Origin: Gautieria morchelliformis
Taxonomy: Eukaryota > Basidiomycota > Agaricomycetes > Gomphales > Gomphaceae
Length of the DNA stretch: 64,000 nt
NCBI GenBank assembly: GCA_015179125.1
Contig: WHVA01000157.1
Coordinates: forward strand, 62,001-126,000
Direction: 5' to 3'
Below the pieces are notes generated by a model. That model ran no database searches. It had not been told where the DNA came from and was given only the letters and a program-made list of their open reading frames with translations. This document shows, in pieces, positions 20,130 to 30,811 of this stretch. The translations under genes and the position numbers were made by a program. Numbering within the stretch: position 1 is the stretch's first letter; each line of letters opens with the position of its first letter.

Positions 20130-20760
20130 CAAACCATCCCTGACAGAATGATGGACACTCATCATTACTGAATTCTCAACTAAGGGAGCATTTGTGCAAG
20201 CAGATTTGTGTACCTATTTTATGGAGTCTAGATGCCCCAATGAATCAAATGTCCGTGAATTCCTCCATGGGCTACAAGTCAAGAAGGAAGAGTCAGCTAC
20301 TTTTGGTATAGACATTGAAGAAAAGATTACCAATCCATGATCATTAAATCCCTCCATCCACATCTTTCAGCCTTTACATCAAATCTACTAGCCAGTGCCA
20401 AGCTGTACAGCTCGACAAAGACCATCGAGCCTGATGAGCTTACCATGCTCATCTCCAAGGAGTATGAATGTCATGCAGCTCAATGGTCCCTATGCTCGGG
20501 TCAGGCTAGTGGAAAAGGCAGTGATAAAGATGAGGGACTGACCATGTCATCAAACACAAAAGTGAAGAGTTTTGATTGAAAGCCAAAGGGAACCTGCTGG
20601 AACTGTGGAGGCACAGGACACTACAAAAATAAGTGTCCTTAGCCTGCCCGAGTAAATGGAGCAAGAAGCATGACTCACCAAAGGGCACTGGCTCTGCCAA
20701 TGCTGCCGTCGAATCTGACGATGAAGGTGAGGCTGCCTCTTCACTGATCTAGATGATGAG
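20130..20760 (+). pseudogene. Copia-type Gag remnant
   Basis: Fragments in shifting frames give TKGAFVQADLCTYFMESRCP, VREFLHGLQVKKEESATFG and FTSNLLASAKLYSSTKTIEP-like segments, then the CCHC knuckle CWNCGGTGHYKNKCP near 20,599-20,643. The order and spacing fit Ty1/Copia Gag of the UBN2 type. Stops occur at 20,338 and 20,578. Nothing of Copia pol follows, so this is a truncated relic. Confidence 0.6.
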
Positions 20761-20974
20761 GATGAGCTCCCCATGCTGCTGTCCAACTATGAGACTTAAA
20801 GCAAGGGTGTAGAGAGAGGGATCAGGGAGAATGGTGGTGGGGTAATGGAGTAGTGAGCTGAGAGTACATCTCACCAGTATCTTGGACAGGTACTGCTGTG
20901 CATATCTAGAGGAATAGGATCTGACGTGATTTGGAATGGTACTGAGGGAGGACTGGTGTGCTTGATACTCAAGC

Positions 20975-22006
20975 ATGGAGAAGATGACCAGCAAAAAGGT
21001 AATAACAGAGCGTGAAGCTGAGGAGCGGCCGAACACGCTCCAAGAAAGGCGACGACTTGCGCAAGAGCGCAAGGAAGCTATGGAGAAGAAACGGTGGGAG
21101 GATGAAGAAAAAGCTGAGGCAGAACGGAAAGAGTGGGAGGTGCAGGCCAAAGCTGCACAACAAGCCGAGGAGGCACAAAAGGCCAAGGAAGCTCGGAAAG
21201 CCGAAGAATCTTGGAAAGCCGAAGAAGCTCGGAAAGCTTCGGAGGCGCCGGAGGCTGAGAAGAAAGCCTTAAAGGCAAAAGCCGAGGAGGATCAGAAGGC
21301 AAGGGGGCCGGCAGCCAAACCTGAGCGGCTTCAATTTTTCGCCATGATTGAAGCTGAAAAAATCTGACCAGCCAATGTGAATCAAAACTTTCACATCCTG
21401 TCGCCCAAGCTGGTAAACATGGATTCGGCAACCACGCAGGCTCGGTTTCTGGTGGCAAAACATGTGGCAGAAAGAAATGCAGCTAAGGTGAAGCTGAAAG
21501 CCTCGGGATCGAAGAAGAGGAAAGTGACTGAGGAGTCAGACGAGGAGGAGTCGGATGAAGAGGTAAGTCCTCGGGTCAGGTCGGTTCGGTTTGTGACTTA
21601 TCCTTTTTTGCTTTAGTGTGAACCTTGCAACGCTTTCAGGTGTCGCCAAACCTGGTGTCTGAGCGGAAAGAAAACCGCATGCCAGCAATGCATAGATCGA
21701 AAAGTTCGGTGCAGCTTCCTGGACAGGAAGCGGAAGCGGAAGGACAAGGGGGGAACCAAGGGGCCAGGGCCAAAGAAGGCCAAGGTCACAACAATTAGGC
21801 CGTCAGGAGCCATACTGATGGTCAACATTGGTTCTGGGTTGTCGGGGATCAAAGGTTTAAAACCTGATGGATATTCTGGAGCCAAGGTCTCCCTCATGCT
21901 GAATGACTTGCTGTCCCAGCAGAATCAGCAGCTGGAGAGAAGTAATCACCTGTTTCAGGGGGTTTTGGACTTTGTGCAGCAGATTGAGTGCACAATTCAC
22001 AGATGA
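20975..22006 (+). CDS. Coiled-coil / cysteine-cluster protein, one intron
   Basis: From about 20,975 a Glu/Lys/Ala-rich coiled coil runs about 130 codons to a TGA at 21,365. The same frame then continues (SPKLVNMDSATTQARFLVAK, a basic patch KKRKVTEESDEEESDEE). A 54-nt GTAAGT...TTTAG intron (21,563-21,616) follows. Exon 2 gives a cysteine cluster (CEPCNAFRC, WCLSGKKTACQQC, RKVRC) and a basic NLS-like stretch, ending at 22,006. Such Cys-cluster proteins with acidic and basic flanks recur in Agaricomycete genomes, often near transposons; a DNA-binding or nuclear role is inference. The TGA makes this copy either a pseudogene or two genes, with the second starting near 21,420 (MDSATT). Confidence 0.55.
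21563..21616 (+). other. Intron in cysteine-cluster gene
   Basis: Starts GTAAGT and ends in a T-rich tract plus CTTTAG. It is phase 0, and removing it joins an acidic exon to a cysteine-cluster exon in frame. Confidence 0.65.
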
Positions 22007-22320
22007 ACAAGCGGCTGTGCTTGTGGACCACAGTGGTGGAGAATGCTGCATTGTGGTCAGGTTCAGATTTGGGCTGGGGCAGGTTCAATTTGGCTGGGGT
22101 ATCAGGATCAGGATCAGGAAGTGTGGAGAGAGAGAAGGAGACAGAGGGAAAAGAGAAGGGAAAAGAAAAAGAGACAGAGGAAAGAGCGGAGGAGGGTTCG
22201 GGTTCGGAGGATGGGGATGAGGATGCAGGAAAGACGAGGGATGGGGGTTCAGAAGATGAGTGGGATGACGGGGGAAAGGACGCAGATGAGGATGCTACTA
22301 TGGAAGACAGTTAAAACTAC
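22007..22320 (+). CDS. Acidic tail ORF after cysteine-cluster gene
   Basis: In the frame ending at 22,314: GSGSGSVEREKETEGKEKGK, then a long Asp/Glu/Gly tail ending ATMEDS. It begins one base out of frame with the preceding exon at about 21,995. Acidic tails of this kind end many proteins of the same type, so it is probably the original C-terminus, displaced by a one-base shift or an unrecognised intron. Confidence 0.4.
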
Positions 22321-22556
22321 TAGTTTTTTTTGGGTTTTCTACTTAATGTGAATCCTTTTTCTTGGTGCTTTTTGTTTCATAATTGGGATCAGGAACAGAA
22401 GTGAAATGAACAGACAGAGAAAACAAAAAGCCGAGAACTACAAGCGTAGCTATTCAGCAAAACGGCCAAGATAAAACATAGCAAAAGTGTGTTGTGTCTA
22501 ACTAAGAAAGTGACTGTCAAATGACTAAAAGGAAACGGGAGAGCTGAAGTTCGGGT
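22321..22556. other. No supported gene
   Basis: AT-rich spacer between the acidic ORF and the minus-strand Gypsy remnant. It may include the remnant's untranslated 3' end; I see no LTR boundary. Confidence 0.35.
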
Positions 22557-25155
22557 TCAAGGAACCCATGGTCCTGGCTTGGCAGGGTAGGCCAAGTGGA
22601 ATTCGATCACGATCTTGGCCACATGGCCAAGCTCAGTCGCAAGGACCCATGACGTCTCTTCATCGGTACCTTCATAACCAGCCCAACAGACAGGGTACAA
22701 GAGGTTACAGGGTCTACGTCGTCGGTCAATCTTGCAATCAAGAATCTCATAAATCTCATACTCTGTCTCGCCATCAATTTCAACTGGAGGTGGCAGAGAC
22801 TGAACCCAATTCAGAATGGTGTTCGGGATTGCAGGTTCATGCATGGAGACATGGAAGACCAAGTGGACTGCCCAAAGGCTATCTTGTAGGCGTAGAATGT
22901 AAGCTTGGGATCCGGCCTGGCCAATAATCTCAAAGGGACCGAGGTACTTCTCAGCCAGCTTCTTCAAGGGCCAGGTTGTCCAGAAGAACTGTGCTTTTAC
23001 AAATGTGGAGGATCCTATTGCAAACTCAGGAGCAGGAGCATGATGTGCATCAGCCAAGACCTGATAACAAGATTGAGCGAGTTTAATTTGCTCCTTCAGG
23101 GTAGCATGTAACTGGTCAAGGTCAACTGAGAAGTCTCAGGCTCGGGAGGATGCGAGGTTCCATTCAGGGTGAACCGTGAGGGTCGGGTTGTATCCCTTGT
23201 TGGCAAAGAAAGGTGATATGCCGGTAGTTGGACTGGGAGCATTGTTATATGCAAACTCGGCAAGTGGTAGCAACTTGGACCAATTGTCCTGTTTGATAAT
23301 TGCAATACACATGAAGGTACTGTTCCAGAGTTTGGTTTACACATTTGGTTTGACCATCGCCTTCGGGATGATATCCCGAGGTGAAATGCAGTTTCATGTC
23401 AAGAGCTTTACCCAGGAAACGGAAAAAGTGCAAGATGAATTCTGAACCTCGGTTGGATGTCACATGACTAGGGACACCGTGCTTCAAGAATACATGCAAG
23501 ACAAACAAGCAGGCAAGGTCTGCAGATGTGACCATGTCGTAAGTCGGGATGAATATGCTCTGCTTGGCTAAGCAGCAAACTATTACAAGGATTGCAGTGA
23601 ATCCCGAAGACGATGGCAACTGCTCAATGAAATCCATGGTGATGGAATTCCAAGGTTGCTCGGGTATCGGATGCTGCTGTAGGGAGCCGTAAGGCTGATG
23701 ACGCTGTGACTTTGAGTGCAAGCAAGTAGTGCAGGAATTGCAAAAGTCAATGATGAAAGACCAAAGTGCAGGCCATGTGTACTCCCATCTGATGAGTTCT
23801 AAGGTCTTGTTTTGACCGAAATGTCCCGAGAGTACATGGTCATGTTTGTACTGAAGTACTCAGAGCTGGAGATCGTCGGCATCAGGAACATATATGCAGC
23901 TGTCGACGCGGAAGAAGCCATCCTCGGCTTGTGTCCATCTCGGGTCAGAACTATCACTGAGATGCCAAGCAGCTATGGGATTGGATGCTAGGTTAGCTAA
24001 AATTTCGGCATGAAGCTTCTCGAAGTCCATCACAGTGCTTGCCCAGAGAACAGGTGCAAGCAAACAAGTTGCCTGGAGGGATTCTGACAGTTGTTGATTA
24101 GTGAAAATTGGTCGGAAGTTCTGTAGGTTGACTGAGCCGTAGTCATTACCTCCCACTTTAATGCAGACATCCCATCATCTAGTTAGAGCGTCAGGTTTTG
24201 TATCGAGCTTTCCAGGACAGAACCGAATAATGAGGTTAAATTGCAAGAGAAACTCGGACCAGCGGGATTGTCATTGGGTTAGCAACTTTGTGGCAGCAAA
24301 ATACTCCAAGTTTTTATGATCAGTGACAATATCGATAGGGGAGCTGGAGCCCTCCAAATAGTGTCTCCAACATTGAAATGCTTCAAAAATTGCCGGTAGC
24401 TCTTTATCATGGACATCATAATTTAATTCACAACCGGAAAATGTTCAGGAGTGGAAAGCGACCGGGTGCAGGACGCCTTCTTCATCAAACAAGGACAGGA
24501 TTGCACTGAGGGCATACTCCAAGGCGTTGGTTTCCACGATGATAGGCCGGTCAGGAATCCAATGCAACAGAATCGGAGCTGAAGTGAAAGCTTCCTTGAG
24601 GTAATTGAAAGACTTTCGGCATTCTTCTGTAAATGCCCAAGGGGTGCCTTTATGAGTAAGCCGGGTGAGGGGAACCGTGATGTCGGAATAGCTATAGAAA
24701 AAGCGGCAGCAGAAATTGGCAAAGCCAAGGAAGGACTGTATGTCTTTTACCTTCCAAGGTTTGGGCTATCTGGACTTTGTCTTCAGCCATTGTAAAGCTG
24801 CATTCAGGAGAGCCACCCAGGGAGCTTCCAAGCTTGGGTTTGGCTCGGTCTTGGTCTCGGCCGTAGAGGCACGAGCCGAAGCCGGCAGGGGTTCCACAGG
24901 ATGGCCCGGGAGGGCAGTTTGGAACGTAATACTGCCAAATACCCAGTGAATCAACGGATTGTAGCAGGTGAGCCAGTTGTGTCCAAGAACTACCAAAACA
25001 GACAAATCAAGGGGGGTGACATAAAAGTCTATGGAATGGGTGTGACCATCAGGGAAATGGATAGGTAGCTCTACAGCTTCAGTAATTACCAAATTTGTAC
25101 TACCATCAAATAAATGGTGTGGGATCGGATCTACAGATCAGATTTTGAGATTATT
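22557..25155 (-). mobile_element. Decayed Ty3/Gypsy element lacking RT core
   Basis: Read right to left: protease C-terminal half (25,092-24,766: LDLSVLVVLGHNWLTCYNPL), a jump directly into the RT thumb/connection (24,728-24,423), and RNase H in broken frames (NYDVHDKELPAIFEAFQCW, VTDHKNLEYFAA, about 24,450-24,180). Then follow the integrase N-terminus (24,156-23,860), integrase core (23,721-23,245: [48 protein letters not shown]), and integrase C-terminus with chromodomain (23,057-22,557: KKLAEKYLGPFEIIGQ, YEIYEILDCKIDRR). The fingers/palm of RT, about 200 residues, are deleted between 24,728 and 24,766. No LTRs were found. Its right end abuts the NLR TPR array. Confidence 0.85.
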
Positions 25156-25826
25156 TCTACTTACAAAAACAGTTCCTCCGTCTCCTTGCACCGGCCCTGT
25201 TTCTAATAGGTGATGGCAAAATTCCCCATGAAGCATAGGCTGTCAGGATGCTCCTCACCAAGAACCCTCTTCATTGTGTTCATGACAGGAACCTGCAGTT
25301 CCTCAGCCTCCTTCCACCGGCCCTGATTCTGATAGGTGGCAGCAAGATTTCCCATGGCACATAGGGTGTCAGGATGCTCTTCACCAAGCACCCTCTTGCT
25401 TGTCTCTATGACAGGAACCTCCAGTTCCTCAGCCTCCTTCCACTGGCCCTGATTCCGATGGGTGGCAGCAAGATTCCCCATGGAGCGTAGTGTGTCAGGA
25501 TGCTCCTCACCAAGCACCCTCTTCCTTGTCTCCATGACAGGAACCTCCAGTTCCTCAGCCTCCTTCAACCGGCCCTGATTCCAATAGGTGATGGCAAGAT
25601 TCTCCATAGACCATAGGGTATCAGGATGCTCCTCACCCAGCACCCTCTTCCTTGCGTGCAGGACAGGAACCTCCAGTTCCTCAGCCTCCTTCCACCAGCC
25701 CTGTCTCCAATAGATGGCAGCAAGATTCCCCATAGAGCGTAGTGTGTCAGGATGCTCCTCACCAAGCACCCTCTTGCTTATCATCATGACAGGAACCACC
25801 AGTTCCTCAGCCTCCTTCCACTGGCC
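25156..25826 (-). pseudogene. TPR repeats beyond the NLR stop
   Basis: Continues in frame after the TAG at 25,827-25,829 with five more near-identical 42-residue TPRs (units carrying VLGEEHPDTL). A second TAG at about 25,203 ends it inside the next unit. Coding similarity stops near 25,155, where the Gypsy protease remnant begins. This stretch is the second copy of a 630-bp, five-repeat block (compare 25,840-26,470). Confidence 0.8.
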
Positions 25827-28800
25827 CTACTTCCGATAGGTGACAGCAAGATTCCCCATTGAGCATAGTGTGTCAGGATGCTCCTCACCAAGCACCCTGT
25901 TCATTGTCTCTATGACAGGAGCCTCCAGTTCCTCAGCCTCCTTCCACCGGCCCTGATTCTGATAGGTGGCAGCAAGATTTCCCATGGCACATAGGGTGTC
26001 AGGATGCTCTTCACCAAGCACCCTCTTGCTTGTCTCTATGACAGGAACCTCCAGTTCCTCAGCCTCCTTCCACTGGCCCTGATTCCGATGGGTGGCAGCA
26101 AGATTCCCCATGGAGCGTAGTGTGTCAGGATGCTCCTCACCAAGCACCCTCTTCCTTGGCTCCATGACAGGAACCTCCAGTTCCTCAGCCTCCTTCAACC
26201 GGCCCTGATTCCAATAGGTGATGGCAAGATTCTCCATAGACCATAGGGTATCAGGATGCTCCTCACCCAGCACCCTCTTCCTTGCGTGCAGGACAGGAAC
26301 CTCCAGTTCCTCAGCCTCCTTCCACCAGCCCTGTCTCCAATAGATGGCAGCAAGATTCCCCATGGACCGTAGTGTGTCGGGATGCTCCTCACCAAGCACC
26401 CTCTTCCTTTTGTCCATGACAGGAACCTCCAGTTCCTCAGCCTCCTTCCACCAGCCCTGTTTCTGATAGGTCATAGCAAGATTTTCCATAGACTGTAGTG
26501 TGTCAGGATGCTCTGTCCCAAGCATCCACTTTCTAGCTTCCATCACTACTATCCCTAGCTCAATGGCCTCATTCCATTGTCCTGCATCATCATATACTTT
26601 CCCAAAGCTCTCACATATATCAGAGTTACATGTCTTTATATGTGGTTTAGAAATATGAGGTAGAAGGGATCTCCTGAAGGCATAGTCCTCTATGTCTTTC
26701 CCCCATGTTACAGAAAGGGATAGTAGCTGCAATGTGCAGTTGCAGTTTACTTCATGTTCTGAAACCCCTGCACGATCTTGAGCCCAAACATGTACCAGTG
26801 GATGAATGGAAAATGTTTTGCCATCTCCATCAATGCTGATCAGTGAATATGATGCCAACTCATTCATTGTGTTATGAAATCTCAAGTCACTCCAGCCTCC
26901 ATTTGTAGTCTTAAAACTATTTAGAAATTGTGTTGCATCATCAAACAGACTATCACTCTGCCAGGCACAGGTAGCAGCCTTTTCAAATATACTTTTAGAA
27001 ATACCACCATAATGCAAATATGCACACAGTTGTAAGAGTCTTGCTGCTATAGCACTAAGCTGTTTCCAGCTAAGTTCCCATGTTGTATAGACTGCCAACT
27101 GATAGTCATCCAGTGTCTGCACAGAATGTGTCTGCATCAGTTGTGCTTGGTCAACCTTGAAGATCTGAAGGTATTCATCCATGCTACAAGACTTTGAGAT
27201 AAAAGCCCCTGCTTGCACAATAGCTAGGGCAAGATACCTAAGTTCTTTTACAATCACAGATGCAACTCTTTGCTTGTTCTTGGAATCTTTGTCCATTGTG
27301 AATGTAAGAAGCAATTGAGTGGCATCAATGGGATCCAACCCTGAAACATTGTAATGGGAGTCAGGTGAATGCACACAACATTCCACATTACGACTGATAA
27401 TGAGGATGTTTCCATGCTTGCATGCTGGGAAGTACTTTCGAAGGTTAATGCCTGGGTCATCAGCATTATCCAGGAAGAGCAGCCATCTTTGGTGTTGTCC
27501 TGCAAGCCAGCAAAGAGCCTCATTGGCATTCTTGCCAATTCCCACTTCATGAGCAATATCTCCAAGGCCTGACTCTAGGGCTTGAGCACTACTTGCATCA
27601 ATGCAGTAGACTCCAGAAACTGAACATGACACAGGTCAGTCCACACATACAAACCTGGGTAAACCGCCCCACCGTGGATAAAACTTGTCAATGAATGTCA
27701 ATGCAATCTGTGTCTTTCCTGCCCCACCAAGCCCATACAAGACAAATATGCGCTGTTTTGCCTCAGAAGTGGATGGCCTGTCCAGGAAGAAGTATTCCTC
27801 CAGTTGCATAAGGACATCAGCTCTTCCAGTAAATCTGCTTGTTGGTGGAGGGCAAGTATTAACACGTGCTCCTTTAGCAGATCCCTTGCCAACAGTCACA
27901 CCAATGGTGTCTATTATAAAACATATATCATCAGCTATGAAGCAATGCAGGTCATACGCACTGAGGTTTGTGACAGCTATCACTTGCTGGCACTCCCTGA
28001 GAGCTTTGACAGCAACCATGACAGTCTCATCTACTTTTCCCTGCCGAAGATACTGTAATGTGTGCGTTGTCACCTCATTCAATCTTTCCCACTGCACCAA
28101 TGTTACACCCTGCATTCCTTGCTCCACATTGAACCGGAAGTAAACATTTCCAACAGATCTGAAGCGCTGCTCGGTTTCCTCCGCTGTGGTCTCACATTCA
28201 GTAGTAATCTTCATCAATACCTGGGCTACACCGAATGGTATAACGTTGCTAAGTAGACTGGGTGCCGGCAGGCCCGTTGTGGTGACCTTTCCAGTGCCAA
28301 TACTGATGACGCAAGCAATATGCTGGTGGGGAAAGATGTGTTCTGCCTCAGTGAGGAGTTGCTTGATAGGATTGTTGCAACCCAGACCGGCATCGACGAA
28401 TGGTTCATCCATAGGTGGTATGCCGATGACAATGCGTTTGAAAAGCGTGGGAGCGGCAGAAGTAGCACGAGGGGCCTCCCAAATAGCACAGTCGAATGAT
28501 TCATTCTTTTCGACGCTGTACGTACGAAAGAGGCGGGGAGCACTCATGTTATTTGCCGGCATTGCACAGACAAAGCTGAGCTCGATCAGCTGCTCAAGAA
28601 GAAGTGGCACCCTGAACGTACGTCTTGCAGACCTCGTTGCTTGGTCTCGGATCAAACATGCGCGCATCAGCGTTACCAGTCGATTCCTGGATGATCGCCT
28701 GGAAAGCCTTCTCCAAAATGGATGCCTTGAACATCCCATCTTTCCAAAATTGTTTCTTGTCCGAGAAAACCTGTGATGCGAATCTGCCATAGGCATCGAT

Positions 28801-29146
28801 CGCCTTATCTACCGGCAAGCGGAGACGCCCAAGCATGAGGGCTATGAGCCTGGACGGACGTATTAGAGCGCGATGATGATCTGGAAAACTACTTACCCTC
28901 CTGTACTCGTACCGCCGATCAAGTCGAAATAGTCGCACGGAAGGGGCATCGTCTCTCCCCCTTCTTGGCGCTGAATTCTTTGCATAATTTCCTTGAGAAT
29001 GATGAGTTCGGACAAACCCCGAATGCCGCCGCCGTCTGCTCAGGGCGTCAGAAGGCGTCACATAGCAGGCATAAAGACTTGCCGAGTGAAAGCAACCTAA
29101 GCCCGGTACCCTGGGACTCATCCGTTGGGGCTGATTCGATGGCCAT
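25827..29146 (-). CDS. NLR-like protein: patatin - NB-ARC - TPR
   Basis: Reconstructed with five exons: 29,083-29,146, 28,897-29,035, 28,622-28,849, 27,665-28,575 and 25,827-27,619. They keep frame and give 1,044 residues. The patatin-like phospholipase domain has oxyanion loop DGGGIRG (22-28), nucleophile Ser65 in GGTSTGG, and Asp205 in VDAGLGCNNP. NB-ARC follows with P-loop GLGGAGKTQ (425-433), Walker B LLFLDNADD (494-502), LIISRN and an MHD-like HPLVHVWAQDR. Six 42-residue TPRs (VLGEEHPDTL) end at a TAG. Patatin-NB-ARC-TPR is a known fungal NLR layout, used in non-self or allorecognition-type responses; that role here is inference. All catalytic and nucleotide-binding residues are present, so a shortened product could work. 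The array continues past the stop. Confidence 0.88.
27620..27664 (-). other. NLR intron 4 (donor less certain)
   Basis: A 45-nt stretch from GTTTAC to TTCAG with CTGAC as branch motif. It spans an in-frame TGA at 27,636-27,638 just after the P-loop. Removal keeps frame into SGVYCIDASS, the usual next NB-ARC strand. The acceptor is convincing, the donor weaker. Confidence 0.6.
28576..28621 (-). other. NLR intron 3
   Basis: 46 nt, GTACGT...CTCAG. Removal joins EVCKT to FVCAMPANN in frame. Confidence 0.8.
28850..28896 (-). other. NLR intron 2
   Basis: 47 nt, GTAAGT...CCAG, phase 2. Removal joins GGTSTGG to LIALMLGRLRL, as expected for patatin domains. Confidence 0.8.
29036..29082 (-). other. 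NLR intron 1, GC-AG type
   Basis: 47 nt, starting GCAAGT and ending GAGCAG, with CTGAC near the 3' end. Removing it creates the Asp codon of the DGGGIRG motif across the splice junction, which is strong evidence for the unusual GC donor. Confidence 0.75.
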
Positions 29147-29560
29147 TCTCCCTTCCGAGAGAGCAGAAGTAGACGGCGACATAGCCTTATAGTACGTGAA
29201 GACTTGTCAGACAGGTCCCTCTACTGTTTAGAGTCCCAGAATAAACTCCTGCCGTTGAGGGTCCTAGAGACGATCGGGGGTGTTTCGGGTTACTTAGATG
29301 AAGTAAAAACTTCGGAGATCTGCTGGCTACGGTCCAAAGACGAGTGAGAGGTCGTGGTATGTGGGAAACGAGTGCGTGGGATGATATCGACGAGAACGTG
29401 GGAATGAGAAGGCTCGACAGTTACCGGTGCTGTGGCGTTTCGAGCGCCCGGATACGGGGACCTGATAGCATGCGTCGACGAATAGACTCCGGTGTTAACA
29501 AGAAATATTCGATATGCGGCTGTGTTCGCGGGCTAAGGCACCCGGAGGAGGCCCGCTGGG
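29147..29560. other. Upstream region of NLR-like gene
   Basis: Presumed promoter of the minus-strand NLR gene. A TATAGTACG-like sequence lies about 45 bp upstream of the start (29,190). No gene is recognised on either strand. Confidence 0.35.
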
Positions 29561-29719
29561 TATTGTGTGCGCGTCGCGGCGCCGTCAAACGCTCGCCGCA
29601 TCCGCGTCTGGTCGGGCTCGCTGTCCCATTTTGCGTCTGCGTCCCCGGGTCCAGCCCTGGCTCCTTCCCTTACCCGCCCCCTAGTCCCGCACCTCACCCA
29701 TATCCCCCTGGGACGTCCG

Positions 29720-30811
29720 CCCCCTCCCTCCCGTGCCTTCAATGTTCATCGACACGTATCACCCGTTCAAGAGCGCCGTCCTCTGCTCTGGCCCACCGGG
29801 CTCGCCAGTCTTCCATTCCTCGCATTCCCCGTCTTTCCCGCTCTTCCTTCCGTGCAGTCGCAGCACTCGCCGTCCGCGAGCCTGCGCCATTCCCTTCTTA
29901 GCGGATCCGCGTCTGCGTCGACGGCCGCCACGGCGGGTTGGCCGAGCCTCTCCGAGCGGCCCATCCCGGGGCCCCCCGTGAGTGCGGCGGCGGCCGGAGT
30001 GTTATCGTCGCCTACATAACCCCCCGTATCGCCCATCACGACAGACCGGCCCCTCCTGTACACTACATCGTCATCCGTGCACGTCGCCGCGCATACGCTC
30101 CGCCTCTCGCCGCCCACGGGAAAGCGGTACTCGAGCAGCTTTGGACATCGGTATATTGCTTCGGCGTCGGGGGCGGGGCTGCGTTCCGCGTGGGCGGGAG
30201 CGACCGGAGTTCGGGGAGTTATTGCCCTGGGAGCTCGAGGTGATCACTGAGGAGAAGGGGCCGGAGAGGGAGATGGTATATGGCGGGGCGGGGGACAGGC
30301 ACGGTGGTGGGAGGCCTTCTGTAAGTCTTGGTGTGCGTGTTTTTTTTGTTTCGTTCTTGCAAGAGTATACACGCTGGCGTGCACTGGGTTCTTTCGCGTT
30401 TTGTGCTATTACTCGCTCCACTGTATTCCAGCGGCCTTTCCTCGTGCTCGCTGTCGATTACTTTTACTCATATTTTCTGTCCCCGCTTCCTTCCCCAACG
30501 TACCCCTGTTGTCTTCCCTCTCCCAGGTGCAGCTGCATCCCCCTTCGCGTCTGTCTTCCCCCATTCACTAGTCACATACTGATGCCCTTCATCAACACCC
30601 AAGCCCGCCTCCCCCGCCTTCCTCACCACCACAACAGACGACGAGCTCTCCCCGTTCGTGTAGGCCATCGATCAGCGGGGTATGCTTGGGGGGCGGAGCA
30701 GGGGGCTGCGGGAGCGTGAGCGAGAAGAGTCGGGTGAGAGGGAACGGGAGGGCGAGCAGGACTCTACGTCTGAGCCTGCGGTGGGAGAGGGTGGATGCAA
30801 GGGGGAGTAGA
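29720..30811 (+). pseudogene. Possible ATG13 C-terminal region, degenerate
   Basis: GC-rich DNA with coding in shifting frames. Three features suggest the C-terminal half of autophagy protein Atg13: a Ser/Pro-rich region with YHPFKSAVLCSG near 29,757; KRYSSSFGHRY at 30,122-30,154; and near the end TTDDELSPFV then AIDQR (30,631-30,675), followed by a charged tail to 30,811. Atg13 recruits and regulates the Atg1 kinase complex in autophagy. A TAG at 30,661 sits inside the conserved DDELSPFV-AIDQR block, and the frame changes near 30,200 even if the GTAAGT donor at 30,319 is used. The HORMA N-terminus is not seen. The assignment rests on short motifs recalled from the family. Confidence 0.42.

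Noticed and set aside
25203-26400. Repeated 126-bp units as a non-coding minisatellite
   Set aside because: Period, frame and residue pattern match TPRs of an NLR protein, and coding is kept across units.
27620-27664. TGA at 27,636 as proof of an NLR pseudogene
   Set aside because: A frame-keeping 45-nt intron with branch motif and CAG acceptor removes it, and the flanking NB-ARC segments then join as expected.
29344-30019. Long Pro/Ser-rich ORFs on both strands as separate genes
   Set aside because: Several frames are open at once because of high GC content. Only the short motifs discussed for ATG13 stand out.
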